A stretch of DNA of 64,000 nt from Pseudomonadota bacterium (lineage in GTDB: Bacteria; Pseudomonadota; Alphaproteobacteria; UBA8366): the NCBI GenBank assembly GCA_036339585.1, contig JAYZAS010000001.1, positions 278,574 through 342,573 of the forward strand, given 5' to 3'. Both the position numbers and the translations under genes were made by a program. The notes beneath the pieces were generated by a model. It saw nothing but the letters and a program-made list of their open reading frames with translations. It was not told the DNA's origin and searched no databases. Position 1 is the stretch's first letter. Every line of letters starts with the position of its first letter. Positions 1-8,708 of this stretch are shown here, in pieces.

Positions 1-356
1 CATCCTTCAAACATGGTACGCTGACCCGAATAAAAGAATTAATGCAAAATGATAGCTTCTCAATTGAATCGCCTAACAGGGTTCGCGCCCTTGTCGGTGC
101 ATTCAGCAATTCCAATCAAATTCAATTCCATGCCAAGAGTGGTGCAGGGTATGCATTTCTTACCGAGCAAATTATCAAGCTGAACACTATTAACCCTCAA
201 ATCGCAGCCAGGCTCTTGATGCCCTTATCACGCTGGCGGCATTTGGATAAAGAAAGACAATTTCTCGTCAAAACTTGCTTGAAAAATATTCTTAATACCA
301 AAGAGATATCTCGCAATGTCTTTGAAATAACTTCTAAGATGCTAGGAGATGACTAA
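1..356 (+). CDS. pepN: Aminopeptidase N, C-terminal fragment (cut by window edge)
   Basis: The frame is open from the window edge (codons begin at base 3) to TAA at 354-356, so this is the tail of a gene that begins outside the window. The roughly 117 visible residues match the C-terminal helical domain of the M1 zinc aminopeptidase PepN: the 'NRVRALVGAF' stretch, then 'NPQIAARLLMPLSRW', then a closing 'ISRNVFEITSKML', in the same order and spacing as in E. coli PepN. The HExxH zinc site lies outside the window. The family removes N-terminal residues from peptides in the cytoplasm. Family assignment is confident; completeness of the gene cannot be judged. Confidence 0.88.
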   Translation, partial: SFKHGTLTRIKELMQNDSFSIESPNRVRALVGAFSNSNQIQFHAKSGAGYAFLTEQIIKLNTINPQIAARLLMPLSRWRHLDKERQFLVKTCLKNILNTKEISRNVFEITSKMLGDD

Positions 357-470
357 ACCCGATTGCAATCGTTTCGTATAATTACAAGCAAATCCATAAG
401 CAGCAGAAATCAGTATTTATTGAGCAAAAAATATGTCCATTCAAACCTGATAACCGCGGAAACTTTATCA

Positions 471-1901
471 ATGGCTGAATTACTCACACCTGACATTTGC
501 ATTATTGGTGCTGGATCAGGCGGTCTTCTGGTTGCAGCAGGCGCGTCGCAGTTAGGTGCAAACGTGGTCCTTTTGGAACGTAACAAGATGGGTGGAGACT
601 GTCTTAATTATGGCTGCATTCCTTCAAAAGCAATCATCGCGGCAGGCAAGGCTGCACAAACGGCACGCAAAGCATCACGATTTGGTATCGTAGGATTATC
701 GCCTAGGATTGAGTTTCAATCAGTCCACGACCACGTACATGATGTAATAGCCAACATCGCTCCTAATGACTCCATCCAGCGGTATGAAGGTCTAGGCGTA
801 CATGTAATTCGGGAGGAGGGACACTTCGTTGATTCCCGCGAAGTAAAGGCCGGCAATATTCGAATCCGAGCGAAAAAATTTGTTGTTGCGAGCGGTTCAT
901 CGCCGAGAATCCCTGCTATAGATGGTATTAACGATGTTTCCTTCCTTACTAACGAAAATATCTTTGAATTAAAAGAGGCTCCATCACACCTAATTGTTGT
1001 CGGTGGCGGTCCACTTGGGTGTGAGCTTGCACAAGCCTATCGAAGGCTCGGTGCTGAAGTCACAGTCTTAGATGAACGGGCGATTCTGAGCAAAGAGGAT
1101 CCAGAGGTTGCCACGGTGGTCAAGAAACAACTATTGGAAGAAGGGATAGAGATCAAAGAACATGCAAAAATTCAGGCGGTTAAAAAGAAAAATAATGCCG
1201 TAACAATTATATCAAGCTGCTCCAGCCAAAAAGAGGAGGTAGAAGGGTCGCATTTATTAATTGCAGCAGGTCGCGTGCCTAATCTCGCTGGTTTGGACCT
1301 TGAGGCTGGAAGAATAGAGTATGCCCAAAATGGCATATTGACTAATAAGAGGCTCTTAACTTCCAATAACCGAGTATATGCACTTGGCGATGTTATTGAC
1401 GGCCCGCGGTATACGCATGCTGCAAGTTACCAAGCAGGTGTTGTCATTCGTAACATACTTTTCAAGCTTTATGCACGGGTCAATTATACTGCTTTGCCAC
1501 GTGTCACCTACACAGACCCGGAAATAGCACAAGTTGGTATGAGCCAATCTGAGGCACTTAAACAAAAAGGTAGTAGTATTCGTATCCTTAGACTAAGCCT
1601 TGCGGATAATGACCGTGCTGTCGCTGAACGCACACCAGAAGGAATCATTAAAGTACTAAGCGACAAACGAGGTAAAATTCTGGGTTGCTCAATCGCCGGT
1701 GCGGGAGCAGGGGAGTTAATAATGCCATGGGCTCTTGCAATTTCCCAGAAGCTGAAAGTAAGCGCCATGGCTTCAACAATTGCACCATATCCCTCCTTAA
1801 GTGAAATATCAAAAAGAGCGGCTAGTTCATTTTATATACCCACTTTATTCAGTGAAAAAACTAAGAAAATTGTCCGCGCCCTTCTCAAGTTCTCTCCTTG
1901 A
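471..1901 (+). CDS. FAD-dependent pyridine nucleotide-disulfide oxidoreductase (mercuric reductase/LPD-like)
   Basis: A 476-residue class I flavin disulfide reductase. An N-terminal FAD motif (GAGSGG, residues 13-18) is followed by the redox pair C44/C49 in 'GGDCLNYGCIPSKA', a second nucleotide motif 'VVGGGPLGCELA' for NAD(P)H, the 'YALGDV' FAD-closing motif and a dimerisation domain. Lipoamide dehydrogenases end with HPTxSE carrying the catalytic His; here the segment reads 'APYPSLSE', so that His is absent. Simple lipoamide dehydrogenase activity is therefore unlikely, and the protein fits the mercuric-reductase-like group of unknown substrate. The frame is open upstream to a TTG at 363, but the family N-terminus begins at the ATG at 471. 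No lipoyl-enzyme or mer genes are nearby. Confidence 0.85.
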   Translation: MAELLTPDICIIGAGSGGLLVAAGASQLGANVVLLERNKMGGDCLNYGCIPSKAIIAAGKAAQTARKASRFGIVGLSPRIEFQSVHDHVHDVIANIAPNDSIQRYEGLGVHVIREEGHFVDSREVKAGNIRIRAKKFVVASGSSPRIPAIDGINDVSFLTNENIFELKEAPSHLIVVGGGPLGCELAQAYRRLGAEVTVLDERAILSKEDPEVATVVKKQLLEEGIEIKEHAKIQAVKKKNNAVTIISSCSSQKEEVEGSHLLIAAGRVPNLAGLDLEAGRIEYAQNGILTNKRLLTSNNRVYALGDVIDGPRYTHAASYQAGVVIRNILFKLYARVNYTALPRVTYTDPEIAQVGMSQSEALKQKGSSIRILRLSLADNDRAVAERTPEGIIKVLSDKRGKILGCSIAGAGAGELIMPWALAISQKLKVSAMASTIAPYPSLSEISKRAASSFYIPTLFSEKTKKIVRALLKFSP

Positions 1902-1910
1902 ACCTGAATT

Positions 1911-2342
1911 TCATAAATCTCTCAGTACCACTTCATGACTTATATTTGCTGCCTTGCCAAGCATGATAGAAGCAGAACAATATTTCTCTGCCGACAAGTT
2001 CACCGCCCGCTGAACCTTATCGCGTGACAAATTTTTGCCGCTAACGATGTAACGTATTTTTATTTGCGTGAATACCTTGGGGTCTTCTTTCGCACGATCA
2101 GCTTCGATCTCCAACTCACAATCAATGACGGTTTCTCGGGCTTTCTCTAAAATATGGACAACATCAAATGCCGTGCACCCACCCATTCCTAGTAGCAGTG
2201 TCTCCATAGGACGTACGCCAAGATCTCGGCCGCCAGCATCTGGCGCGCCATCCATCACTACGCTATGCCCGCTGCCAGACTCCCCCAAAAAAGTTCGCTT
2301 CTCTACCCACTTCACCCGTGCTTTCATCGTATTTGACATCAT
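1911..2342 (-). CDS. OsmC/Ohr family protein
   Basis: A protein of about 143 residues with the OsmC fold: an N-terminal beta-rich part, 'GVRPMETLLLGMGGCTAFDVV' carrying the first conserved Cys, and a C-terminal 'AEKYCSASIML' carrying the second. In OsmC/Ohr enzymes these two Cys reduce organic hydroperoxides. Sequence order is nearest to YhfA-like OsmC proteins. Start: the ATG at 2342 overlaps the TAA stop of the upstream isomerase by one base (TAATG) and has GGAG just before it, so translational coupling is likely; the longer open frame upstream is read-through of the neighbour. Substrate is unknown. Confidence 0.85.
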   Translation of the reverse strand: MMSNTMKARVKWVEKRTFLGESGSGHSVVMDGAPDAGGRDLGVRPMETLLLGMGGCTAFDVVHILEKARETVIDCELEIEADRAKEDPKVFTQIKIRYIVSGKNLSRDKVQRAVNLSAEKYCSASIMLGKAANISHEVVLRDL

Positions 2343-3130
2343 TACCGCTCCGCATTTAACCCATAGGGTATGGCCCAGCTCAATCCCTCCCAACTATCGC
2401 CTTTAGGGCCGTATTCGCAGCCCACCCAACCGTTATATCCCACGCTATCAAGGTGTTCGAACAAAAATCCAAGATTGACTTCACCATATTGCGGTTCATG
2501 ACGGCCCGGCAAGCTCGAAAATTGTACATGCCGTATGATGTCAAGATTTGCTTCAAGATTTGCTGCGAGTGAGCCCTGCATAATTTGCATATGATAATAG
2601 TCGTATTGTAATGCGATATTAGGCGCATTAGTGGCCCCGATTAGTTTTCGAGTGTGGTCTGTCGTTGTGTGTAAATATCCAGGCACATCTATAGTGTTGA
2701 GTGGTTCTAAAAGTAGGGTAATGCCCTCAGCTTCGGCTACGGGGGCCACCACCATTAAGTTTCTTATAAAAGTTTCTTCACATGCCTCCACAGCTATGCC
2801 GGTTGGAACACGCCCTGCCGTAACATGAATGAACTGTCCTTCAAGATGGGTGACATACTCTAATGCCAAATCAAAAGCCTTTCTAAATTCCGCCTCACGT
2901 CCCGGCAGAGTTCCAAAACCACGATCAGCATCACCCTCACCCGGCTGAGTATTCAAAAGTAGAAATTCAAGCCCGTTTTCGTCGAGCCATGATTTAACCA
3001 CTGTCTTTTTAAATTCATAGGGCCGCAGAAATTCGACTGCCTTAAACCCTGCCTTAGCAGCGGCTCCAAAACGACCTCTCGGCTCCAGTTCGGGAAACAT
3101 CGTTGTCAAATTAGCTGCAAATTTTGGCAT
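2342..3130 (-). CDS. hyi: Hydroxypyruvate isomerase-like TIM-barrel protein
   Basis: A 262-residue AP-endonuclease-2/xylose-isomerase-like TIM barrel. It opens with 'KFAANLTTMFPE' and has 'LLEPLNTIDVPGYLHTT' (metal-ligand Glu), 'LQYDYYHMQIMQG' (Asp/His ligands), 'HVQFSSLPGRHEP' and a terminal 'VGCEYGPKGDS' Glu region, the arrangement of hydroxypyruvate isomerase (hydroxypyruvate to tartronate semialdehyde, glyoxylate carboligase pathway). Start: AGGAGGT lies 4 nt before the ATG at 3130, whereas the upstream GTG would put this ribosome site inside the coding region. It is coupled to the downstream osmC-like gene. No gcl or garR neighbour is visible, so the pathway assignment is family-based. 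Confidence 0.85.
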   Translation of the reverse strand: MPKFAANLTTMFPELEPRGRFGAAAKAGFKAVEFLRPYEFKKTVVKSWLDENGLEFLLLNTQPGEGDADRGFGTLPGREAEFRKAFDLALEYVTHLEGQFIHVTAGRVPTGIAVEACEETFIRNLMVVAPVAEAEGITLLLEPLNTIDVPGYLHTTTDHTRKLIGATNAPNIALQYDYYHMQIMQGSLAANLEANLDIIRHVQFSSLPGRHEPQYGEVNLGFLFEHLDSVGYNGWVGCEYGPKGDSWEGLSWAIPYGLNAER

Positions 3131-3223
3131 CTTACCTCCTGACACTTACCAGCGCCCAACGTAGGCTTATAAGTCTAGAGAATTTTCACGATTACGTGTT
3201 ACATCATAATCACTTTTTTAAAT

Positions 3224-3988
3224 GTGAACACCGGACAATTTATGCAATTTGAACAACCATGGATTTTAGTTGGTGTTGCAATTGCAATGATGGTTGGTGG
3301 ATTTTGCAAGGGAGCCTCCGGAATTAGTCTAGCTCTGGTTTCGGTTTCTCTAGCAGCAATTTTTGTTGATATCACAACAGCAGTAGCACTAATGACAGTT
3401 CCGATATTGATTGCCAATATATGGCAGGTAAGCAGCAATAAATTTGTAGTTGAGACCTAGCGAGAATATAAGTCCCTATATTTAGCTATACTTCCTGGGG
3501 TTGCTTTTGGAGCTAAGGTGCTGACCTCAGTGGATCCTACCCATATTTCCGGTATTGTCGGAGCGTTGGTGGTAGCCTTCGCGTTTCTTATCTACAACCA
3601 GCCGGATTGGCACCTTAATCCGGGGACCGCTCGACGCATTAGAATACCAGTGGGGCTCACCGGAGGCGTCATCGCCGGAATATCCAGACTTGTGCCGCCT
3701 GTTCTTATTTACATGGTAGCACTCAAGTTGCCTAAGGAGCGCTTCATCTGCGCTATTGGTATTGGCTATTTAACAGCTGTTTTGGCTTTGATCTTTTTCC
3801 TCTCTAGTTACAAATTTTTTACATCGCAATTGTTATTTTGGTCGGCTGTTGTGTCGATTCCAATGTTTGTAGGCCAACTTGTGGGCCAAGGAATTCGACG
3901 TTACATAGACGATACACTTTTCCGTGCCATCATAGTTATTTTAATGATTTTCAGTGGCGCAAACCTTATTCGAAAAGCATTCTATTGA
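3224..3988 (+). pseudogene. TSUP (TauE/SafE) family permease with an in-frame stop
   Basis: Two open segments in the same frame (3224-3460 and 3461-3988) are separated only by a TAG at 3458-3460. Conceptual translation through the stop gives one continuous protein of about 254 residues with the TSUP signature: 'VGGFCKGASGI' in the first half, 'GGVIAGISRLVPPVLIYMVAL' in the second, and about seven hydrophobic helices. TSUP proteins export sulfite, sulfoacetate or other organic anions. A single substitution or a sequencing error explains the lesion; the rest of the frame is intact, so decay would be recent. The start is GTG at 3224 or ATG at 3242. The 3' end overlaps the end of the convergent TauD-like pseudogene by a few bases. 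Confidence 0.8.
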
Positions 3989-4829
3989 ATCAGCCGATGG
4001 TCTTTAATCTGGGTCCGGTGCATTATACGCCGCTTAGTTGCGTCGAAGCTATCAAGCCTGTGCATGACACAACGGTTTTCCCACATTATCACGTCACCTT
4101 CTCGCCATTGATGGTGCCAAGAATATTTTGGCTGTGTAGCGTGAGCTCACAGATCGTCAAGCAATGCTTCCGAATTTACTAAAGGAAGACCCATAATATA
4201 TGCATTCCGACGCCGACCGAGGTAGAGCGCCTGACGTCCAGTTTCCGGATGGGTGCGGACGACAGGATGGATGGCGCCGGGGCAAGCCGTAACATCGGTC
4301 ACTAAATCTGCCCCCTTGCGAAGGAGGTCGGCACTATTGGTAGAGCTATCGTGCTTGATTTGAAGGCCATCAATCTGCCGACGGAGCAAATCCGGCAACT
4401 CTTCCAAAGCAACATACATATTGCAAAATCCAGTATTACCGCCCTGATCGGGGACCTCAACACCAAACAAGACACTTCCTAAGGGGGCTGATTGATATAA
4501 TTCGTATCTGTATGCCACTACGCCTCGCCGTTGCCGAGCGCACCGATAGGCCGGCCGTTTTCTTTGATATTTTACAGCACGAGCACTTCTGGAAAACCGT
4601 CTACACCTACCTGCCCGTTTTCGTTTGGTGGTGCGATATCAAGATCGCCGAAGTGCTTACTGAATATAACCAACTCTCTAGGAGTAATTTGCTGACCGCG
4701 AAACAACAAAACCCAATGGGAAATCCACGATTGGTGAATTTGGTCAAGAGTATTCGTATCTATGTAGCCAAGGTTAACACCGCGTATTTCAGCACCTATA
4801 GCTTCCGAAACTGGCACTACATCAATCAT
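3982..4829 (-). pseudogene. Decayed TauD/TfdA-family dioxygenase
   Basis: Conceptual translation recovers a whole TauD-type Fe(II)/2-oxoglutarate dioxygenase broken by at least four lesions. After 'FPEVLVL' there is a TAA, then 'NIKENGRPIGALGNGEA', a TAG, and 'WHTD', which carries the HxD iron ligands. A frameshift near 4495 follows, then 'TGFCNMYVALEELPD' and 'GRQALYLGRRRNAYI'. A TGA stands where Trp is expected after 'EALLDDL', and the tail 'WENRCVMHRLDSFD' still carries the distal His and the Arg region, closing at 3982-3984. The start ATG at 4829 overlaps the end of the VOC gene. All iron-site residues survive in the broken frames, so loss appears recent. The substrate class (sulfonate, carboxylate or aryloxy acid) cannot be told. 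Confidence 0.85.
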
Positions 4830-5205
4830 AATTTGATATCTCAACTAAATTGCCGTCCGGATCGCGAAAATAAATCGAAGTGATTGATCCGATGGCTCCA
4901 GAACGCTTATCAGGGCCTAGCTCAATGCATACACCTTCAGACTTTAAATGTTTGGCTACATCTGCCATTGAATCTTTGGTTATAAGACAAAAATCCGAGC
5001 CACCAATTGCTGGTTTGCCGGCGCGATGACTGGGGCCAGTACCGACAGGCGGATGCACGTTAATCTTCTGACTACCAAAATAGAGTGCTTTCCGCCCTTC
5101 GCCAAATGTCTTCACCGTCATACCTAGCACGCGCTCGTAAAATTCACAGATAGTGTCTACATCTCTTGCGGTAAGAACGAAATGATCTATACGATGTATT
5201 TCCAT
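4822..5205 (-). CDS. VOC (glyoxalase/bleomycin resistance) family protein
   Basis: A single-module VOC protein of 127 residues. It begins 'IHRIDHFVLTARDVDTICEFYERVLGM' (the first part holds the N-terminal metal His) and ends 'SIYFRDPDGNLVEISNYD' (C-terminal metal Glu), with an internal 'INVHPP' His. The layout matches the short VOC proteins that dimerise to make two metal sites; the reaction could be a lyase, isomerase or dioxygenase. It is upstream of, and overlaps by 8 nt, the decayed TauD-like gene, so both were probably co-transcribed and it may have lost its partner. No substrate can be assigned. Confidence 0.82.
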   Translation of the reverse strand: MEIHRIDHFVLTARDVDTICEFYERVLGMTVKTFGEGRKALYFGSQKINVHPPVGTGPSHRAGKPAIGGSDFCLITKDSMADVAKHLKSEGVCIELGPDKRSGAIGSITSIYFRDPDGNLVEISNYD

Positions 5206-5222
5206 CTATCCTTCATTTCCTG

Positions 5223-6275
5223 CTATTGCCCTAGGCCCCGTCTGCGCCCATCGTAACGTTTTTGGATCAATTGCCACCAATGTCGATTCTCCAGATACCA
5301 ACTTATAGTCTGACTCAGGCCTTCTTCAAAACTTCTGCTCGGGGTCCAACCAAGTTCATTTTTTAGCTTATCGCAGGAGACCGAATAACGGTAATCATGC
5401 CCGGGTCGATCAGGAACAAAATGAATAAGGTCACGATAGGAGGCAAAACTGCCGCGTGGAATTAAAGAGTCGAGCACCTCGCAAATACTCTCGACCACTT
5501 CTATATTCTGCCTCTCGGCCTCCCCACCTATGTTATAAACTTCACCTGGCACACCCTTTGTTAAAATGCAGTGTAGCGCCGCAGCGTGATCCTCCACGTG
5601 CAGCCAATCCCTTATATTTTTCCCATCCCCGTAGACTGGTAATTGTTGACCTTCAAGAGCAGCTAAGATCATGGTAGGGATCATCTTTTCAGGAAACTGG
5701 AATGGCCCGTAATTATTTGAACAATTGGTAACAATGACGGGTAATTCGTACGTATGATACCAAGCACGGGCAAAATGATCTGCCGCTGCTTTTGAGGCAG
5801 CATAGGGCGAGTTAGGCCTGTATTGGCTATTCTCGGTAAATTGCCCCTCTGCCCCGAGTGCCCCATATACCTCATCAGTCGAGACATGGAGAAACCGGAA
5901 TTTGTCTCGTGTTGAAACTGGCAAACCACACCAATACGAACGAGCACATTCTAATAAAGTAAAGGTACCTCTCACATTTGTCTCTAAAAATGGTGCCGGC
6001 CCATCGATCGAACGGTCAACATGAGACTCCGCAGCTAAATGTATTACTGCATCTGGTGTATGGGCTCTGAAGATCCTGTCAACTGCTGCTTTATCACAAA
6101 TATCGTGATGTTCGAAAATATAGTTTGGGAGGTTTGACACTGACCCTACAGAAGACAAATTACCGGCATAAGTAAGCTTGTCTAGGTTGATAACTCCGAA
6201 ACCACAGTCTCGGGAAAAATGGCGCACCACTGCTGAGCCAATAAACCCTGCTCCTCCTGTAATAAGAATTTTCAT
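5223..6275 (-). CDS. rfbB: dTDP-glucose 4,6-dehydratase
   Basis: A 350-residue extended SDR. Visible motifs are '[14 protein letters not shown]' (NAD-binding), '[12 protein letters not shown]', 'STDEVYG' (catalytic Thr-Asp-Glu), '[10 protein letters not shown]' (YxxxK), '[14 protein letters not shown]' and '[15 protein letters not shown]'. These define RfbB/RmlB, which converts dTDP-glucose to dTDP-4-keto-6-deoxyglucose for rhamnose or other deoxysugars. The ATG at 6275 is chosen because it directly precedes the Rossmann strand; the frame continues upstream without family similarity. No rmlA, rmlC or rmlD is nearby, so the gene is separated from the rest of the sugar pathway here. Confidence 0.93.
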   Translation of the reverse strand: MKILITGGAGFIGSAVVRHFSRDCGFGVINLDKLTYAGNLSSVGSVSNLPNYIFEHHDICDKAAVDRIFRAHTPDAVIHLAAESHVDRSIDGPAPFLETNVRGTFTLLECARSYWCGLPVSTRDKFRFLHVSTDEVYGALGAEGQFTENSQYRPNSPYAASKAAADHFARAWYHTYELPVIVTNCSNNYGPFQFPEKMIPTMILAALEGQQLPVYGDGKNIRDWLHVEDHAAALHCILTKGVPGEVYNIGGEAERQNIEVVESICEVLDSLIPRGSFASYRDLIHFVPDRPGHDYRYSVSCDKLKNELGWTPSRSFEEGLSQTISWYLENRHWWQLIQKRYDGRRRGLGQ

Positions 6276-6385
6276 TCCTATTGATTGGGACAAATGAACT
6301 CGTTGGTCAAGGGCTATTGCCATTGAGCAAATAGCGGGGCAGGATTACATTGATCTTGAAAAATAACCCCTTGGAGGTCTTCGCT

Positions 6386-7303
6386 ATGCTCAGCAACACT
6401 AATTTTACTCCCGTGTGGCGTTCTTTAATGTTCGTGCCAGTAAACGTAGAACGCTATGTCTCCAAAGCCCATACCCGTGGCGCAGATGCGATCCAACTCG
6501 ACGTTGAAGATAGTGTAGCTATCGCCGACAAGCCAGCGGCAAGGAAGTTAATTCAGGAAGCTGCGGAGTCTGTCAGCCAGGCGGGTGCTGATGTAGTTGT
6601 CCGAATTAATCAGCCTCTTCGTATGGCGATACCTGACCTCGAGGAGTCCATCTCCCCTCGGGTAAAAGCAATAGCGGTTACAAAAGTTGATGGTCCCGGC
6701 CATATTCGTCTGCTTTCTGAGGCAATTGATGAACTCGAGAGTGAGAGGGGTATGGATGTTGGTCATACCAAGCTGATCGCAATGGTTGAAACAGCAGCAG
6801 GTTTCCTTCGAATTGAAAATATTGCGAAGGCACATCCACGCGTAGTTGCCATGAGTTTAGGAAGCGAAGATTTTGCAACTTCTATTGGTACTGACCCAAT
6901 AGCAGAAGTTCTTACCTATCCTAAACAACAGGGAATTATTGCAGCCCGGGCAGCAGGAATTATCCCTTTGGGACTTATCGGAACGGTTGCAGACTATCAA
7001 GATATCGATGCTATGCGCGAGACAATACGTCGTTCTCGTCGATTCGGTTTTCAGGGGGCGTCTTGCGTTCACCCCAAAATTGTAGGGCTTCTAAACGAAG
7101 AGTTCAGGCCAACTCCTCAAGAAGTTAAAAATGCAAAAAAAATTATCACCGCGTTTGAGGAGGCTGTTGCCGCAGGCCGCGCATCTTTAGAAGTAGATGG
7201 AAAAATGGTCGATTATCCAGTGGTTTACCGAGCAGAAAATCTCCTTGCAGCAGATAAAAATATTAAAGAGCGTGAAAAAATGATGAAGAATACTGCATCC
7301 TAA
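6386..7303 (+). CDS. HpcH/HpaI aldolase / citrate lyase beta-like (CitE-like) protein
   Basis: A 305-residue TIM barrel of the CitE/malyl-CoA lyase family: 'RSLMFVPVNVERYVSKA' near the start, 'DAIQLDVEDSVA' (metal-binding acidic site), 'VVVRINQP' (Arg), 'AMVETAAGF' (metal Glu), 'SLGSEDFATSIGTD' and 'GFQGASCVHPKIV'. Members cleave citryl-, malyl- or related CoA thioesters to acetyl-CoA plus an oxoacid. Start: GGAGG stands 8 nt before the ATG at 6386, preferred to the upstream TTG. It stands alone: no citDF/citX genes, so citrate lyase itself is unlikely. A malyl-CoA or citramalyl-CoA-type substrate is inference. Confidence 0.85.
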   Translation: MLSNTNFTPVWRSLMFVPVNVERYVSKAHTRGADAIQLDVEDSVAIADKPAARKLIQEAAESVSQAGADVVVRINQPLRMAIPDLEESISPRVKAIAVTKVDGPGHIRLLSEAIDELESERGMDVGHTKLIAMVETAAGFLRIENIAKAHPRVVAMSLGSEDFATSIGTDPIAEVLTYPKQQGIIAARAAGIIPLGLIGTVADYQDIDAMRETIRRSRRFGFQGASCVHPKIVGLLNEEFRPTPQEVKNAKKIITAFEEAVAAGRASLEVDGKMVDYPVVYRAENLLAADKNIKEREKMMKNTAS

Positions 7304-7321
7304 GAACATGAATAATCCTAG

Positions 7322-7350
7322 TTGACACAGGAGGGCGTCCGCCATACCGT
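7322..7350 (+). promoter_or_regulatory. Candidate sigma70-type promoter for the SAM-II leader
   Basis: A perfect TTGACA at 7322-7327 is followed after 17 nt by a weak -10 (TACCGT, 7345-7350). This places initiation just before the riboswitch stem at 7358, which fits an RNA beginning a few bases upstream of the aptamer. The -10 match is poor, so the exact site is inferred. Confidence 0.45.
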
Positions 7351-7355
7351 TATGG

Positions 7356-7415
7356 TTCGTGGTGATTTGGCCCGGCCGGCTTGCGACCACGGAAATAATT
7401 CAGCTAAAAGGTCGG
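7356..7415 (+). promoter_or_regulatory. SAM-II riboswitch
   Basis: The sequence follows the SAM-II (metA-type) consensus closely: CGTGGTGATTTGG at 7358 onward, then CCGGCCGGCTTGC, the closing strand ACCACG (7386-7391) and a GCTAAAAGG segment (about 7403-7411) that forms the pseudoknot strand. Stem P1 (7358-7363 with 7386-7391) is six perfect pairs. SAM-II RNAs sense S-adenosylmethionine and lower expression of methionine-synthesis genes, here metZ about 95 nt downstream. The class is found almost only in alphaproteobacteria and metagenomes rich in them. Confidence 0.92.
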
Positions 7416-7441
7416 CGTGTCTTCTTGAAAAGGCTCCGACC
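7410..7441 (+). terminator. Hairpin overlapping the SAM-II 3' strand (possible expression platform)
   Basis: GGTCGG (7410-7415) pairs perfectly with CCGACC (7436-7441) across a 20-nt loop. The first strand overlaps the end of the aptamer's pseudoknot segment, so ligand binding and hairpin formation could exclude each other. It is not followed by a long T run, so a classical terminator is doubtful; it could instead alter access to the downstream ribosome site. Confidence 0.4.
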
Positions 7442-7506
7442 CTATAGTAGGGCATCATTTTTAGGGTCTCCTGCGTTTAAGTGAGTTCCCTCTGAAGGAG
7501 TATGAC

Positions 7507-8703
7507 ATGGCGGGTGACGGTAAAAAGATTGATCCCACTTGGCGAACTCAAACAAAGTTAGTCCGAGGCGGACTGGGGCGGAGCGAATACCGCGAAACTG
7601 CCGAGGCAATATATATGACCTCGGGTTTCGTGTACGATTCTGCGGAAGATGCAGAAGACGCATTTAATGGCAGTGCTGACCGTTACATCTATACACGCTA
7701 TGGCAATCCAACAGTAGCATCTTTCCAAAAACGAATGTGTTTGCTCGAAGGAGCAGAAAACTGCACGGCAACATCAAGCGGCATGTCGGCAGTTTTCTAT
7801 TCACTCCTGGCGCTTTTAAGAGCAGGCGACCGTTTAGTTGCTTCAAAAGCCTTATTCGGATCATGTGATTATATCGTTTCAGAATTGCTCCCCCGCTATG
7901 GAGTGGAAACAGAGTTGGTCTCCGGGACAAATATAGAACAATGGGAAAGGGCACTCTCTAAACCAACTCAGGCTGTGTTTGTTGAGACACCCTCAAACCC
8001 GACGCTCGAGATCATCGACTTACCAAAAGTAGCCGAGTTGGCACACACGGCCGGGGCAAAACTCGTAGTTGATAATGTGGTTGCAACACCAATTTTGCAG
8101 AAGCCACTCAAACTTGGTGCCGATGTTGTTATATATTCAGCGACAAAACACATTGATGGTCAGGGACGTGCCTTGGCAGGGGCTATTCTCGGCACTCAAG
8201 AGTATTATGAGGAATGTCTACAGCCATTCATTCGTCATACCGGGCCGTCCTGCAGTCCGTTCAACGCGTGGCTAATGTTAAAGGGGCTTGAAACGTTAGA
8301 ACTTCGCGTAGAACGCCATTGTAGAAATACAACTGACGTAGCACACTGGCTAGAGAAACAGCATGGAATAGATAATGTCATATATCCTGGTCTTCAAAGT
8401 CACCCACAATATGATATAGCCAAGAAACAAATGAGCGGCTCTGGGTCGGTTTTATCATTTCAACTGGAAGGCGGCAAAAAGCGCGCTTTCTCAGTGCTCA
8501 ATGCTCTTAAAATGATAGACATATCAAACAACTTGGGTGACACAAAAAGTATCGTTACACACCCGGCGACCACTACCCACCAAAGATTAACACCCGAGGG
8601 ACGGGGCGAACTCGGCATTACTGATGGGCTAGTAAGACTTTCAGTGGGGCTCGAAGATCCGCAGGACATCAAGGACGATTTAGCCCAAGCATTGGCTCGA
8701 TAG
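7507..8703 (+). CDS. metZ: O-succinylhomoserine sulfhydrylase
   Basis: A 398-residue fold-type I PLP enzyme of the Cys/Met metabolism family. The Schiff-base Lys is K214 in 'SATKHIDGQGR', a tail diagnostic of MetZ rather than MetB or MetY. 'TPSNPTLEIIDL', 'GSGSVLSFQLEGG' and 'THPATTTHQRL' are also as expected. It makes homocysteine directly from O-succinylhomoserine and sulfide. The ATG at 7507 follows GAAGGAG. Regulation: the SAM-II riboswitch in the leader should repress it when S-adenosylmethionine is plentiful. It converges with the acyl-CoA synthetase gene, leaving only five bases between the stops. Confidence 0.93.
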   Translation: MAGDGKKIDPTWRTQTKLVRGGLGRSEYRETAEAIYMTSGFVYDSAEDAEDAFNGSADRYIYTRYGNPTVASFQKRMCLLEGAENCTATSSGMSAVFYSLLALLRAGDRLVASKALFGSCDYIVSELLPRYGVETELVSGTNIEQWERALSKPTQAVFVETPSNPTLEIIDLPKVAELAHTAGAKLVVDNVVATPILQKPLKLGADVVIYSATKHIDGQGRALAGAILGTQEYYEECLQPFIRHTGPSCSPFNAWLMLKGLETLELRVERHCRNTTDVAHWLEKQHGIDNVIYPGLQSHPQYDIAKKQMSGSGSVLSFQLEGGKKRAFSVLNALKMIDISNNLGDTKSIVTHPATTTHQRLTPEGRGELGITDGLVRLSVGLEDPQDIKDDLAQALAR

Positions 8704-8708
8704 TTACT

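Noticed and set aside
4512..4883. 123-aa plus-strand frame over the TauD-like region
   Set aside because: It is antisense to the dioxygenase pseudogene, which explains the sequence fully, and has no ribosome site.
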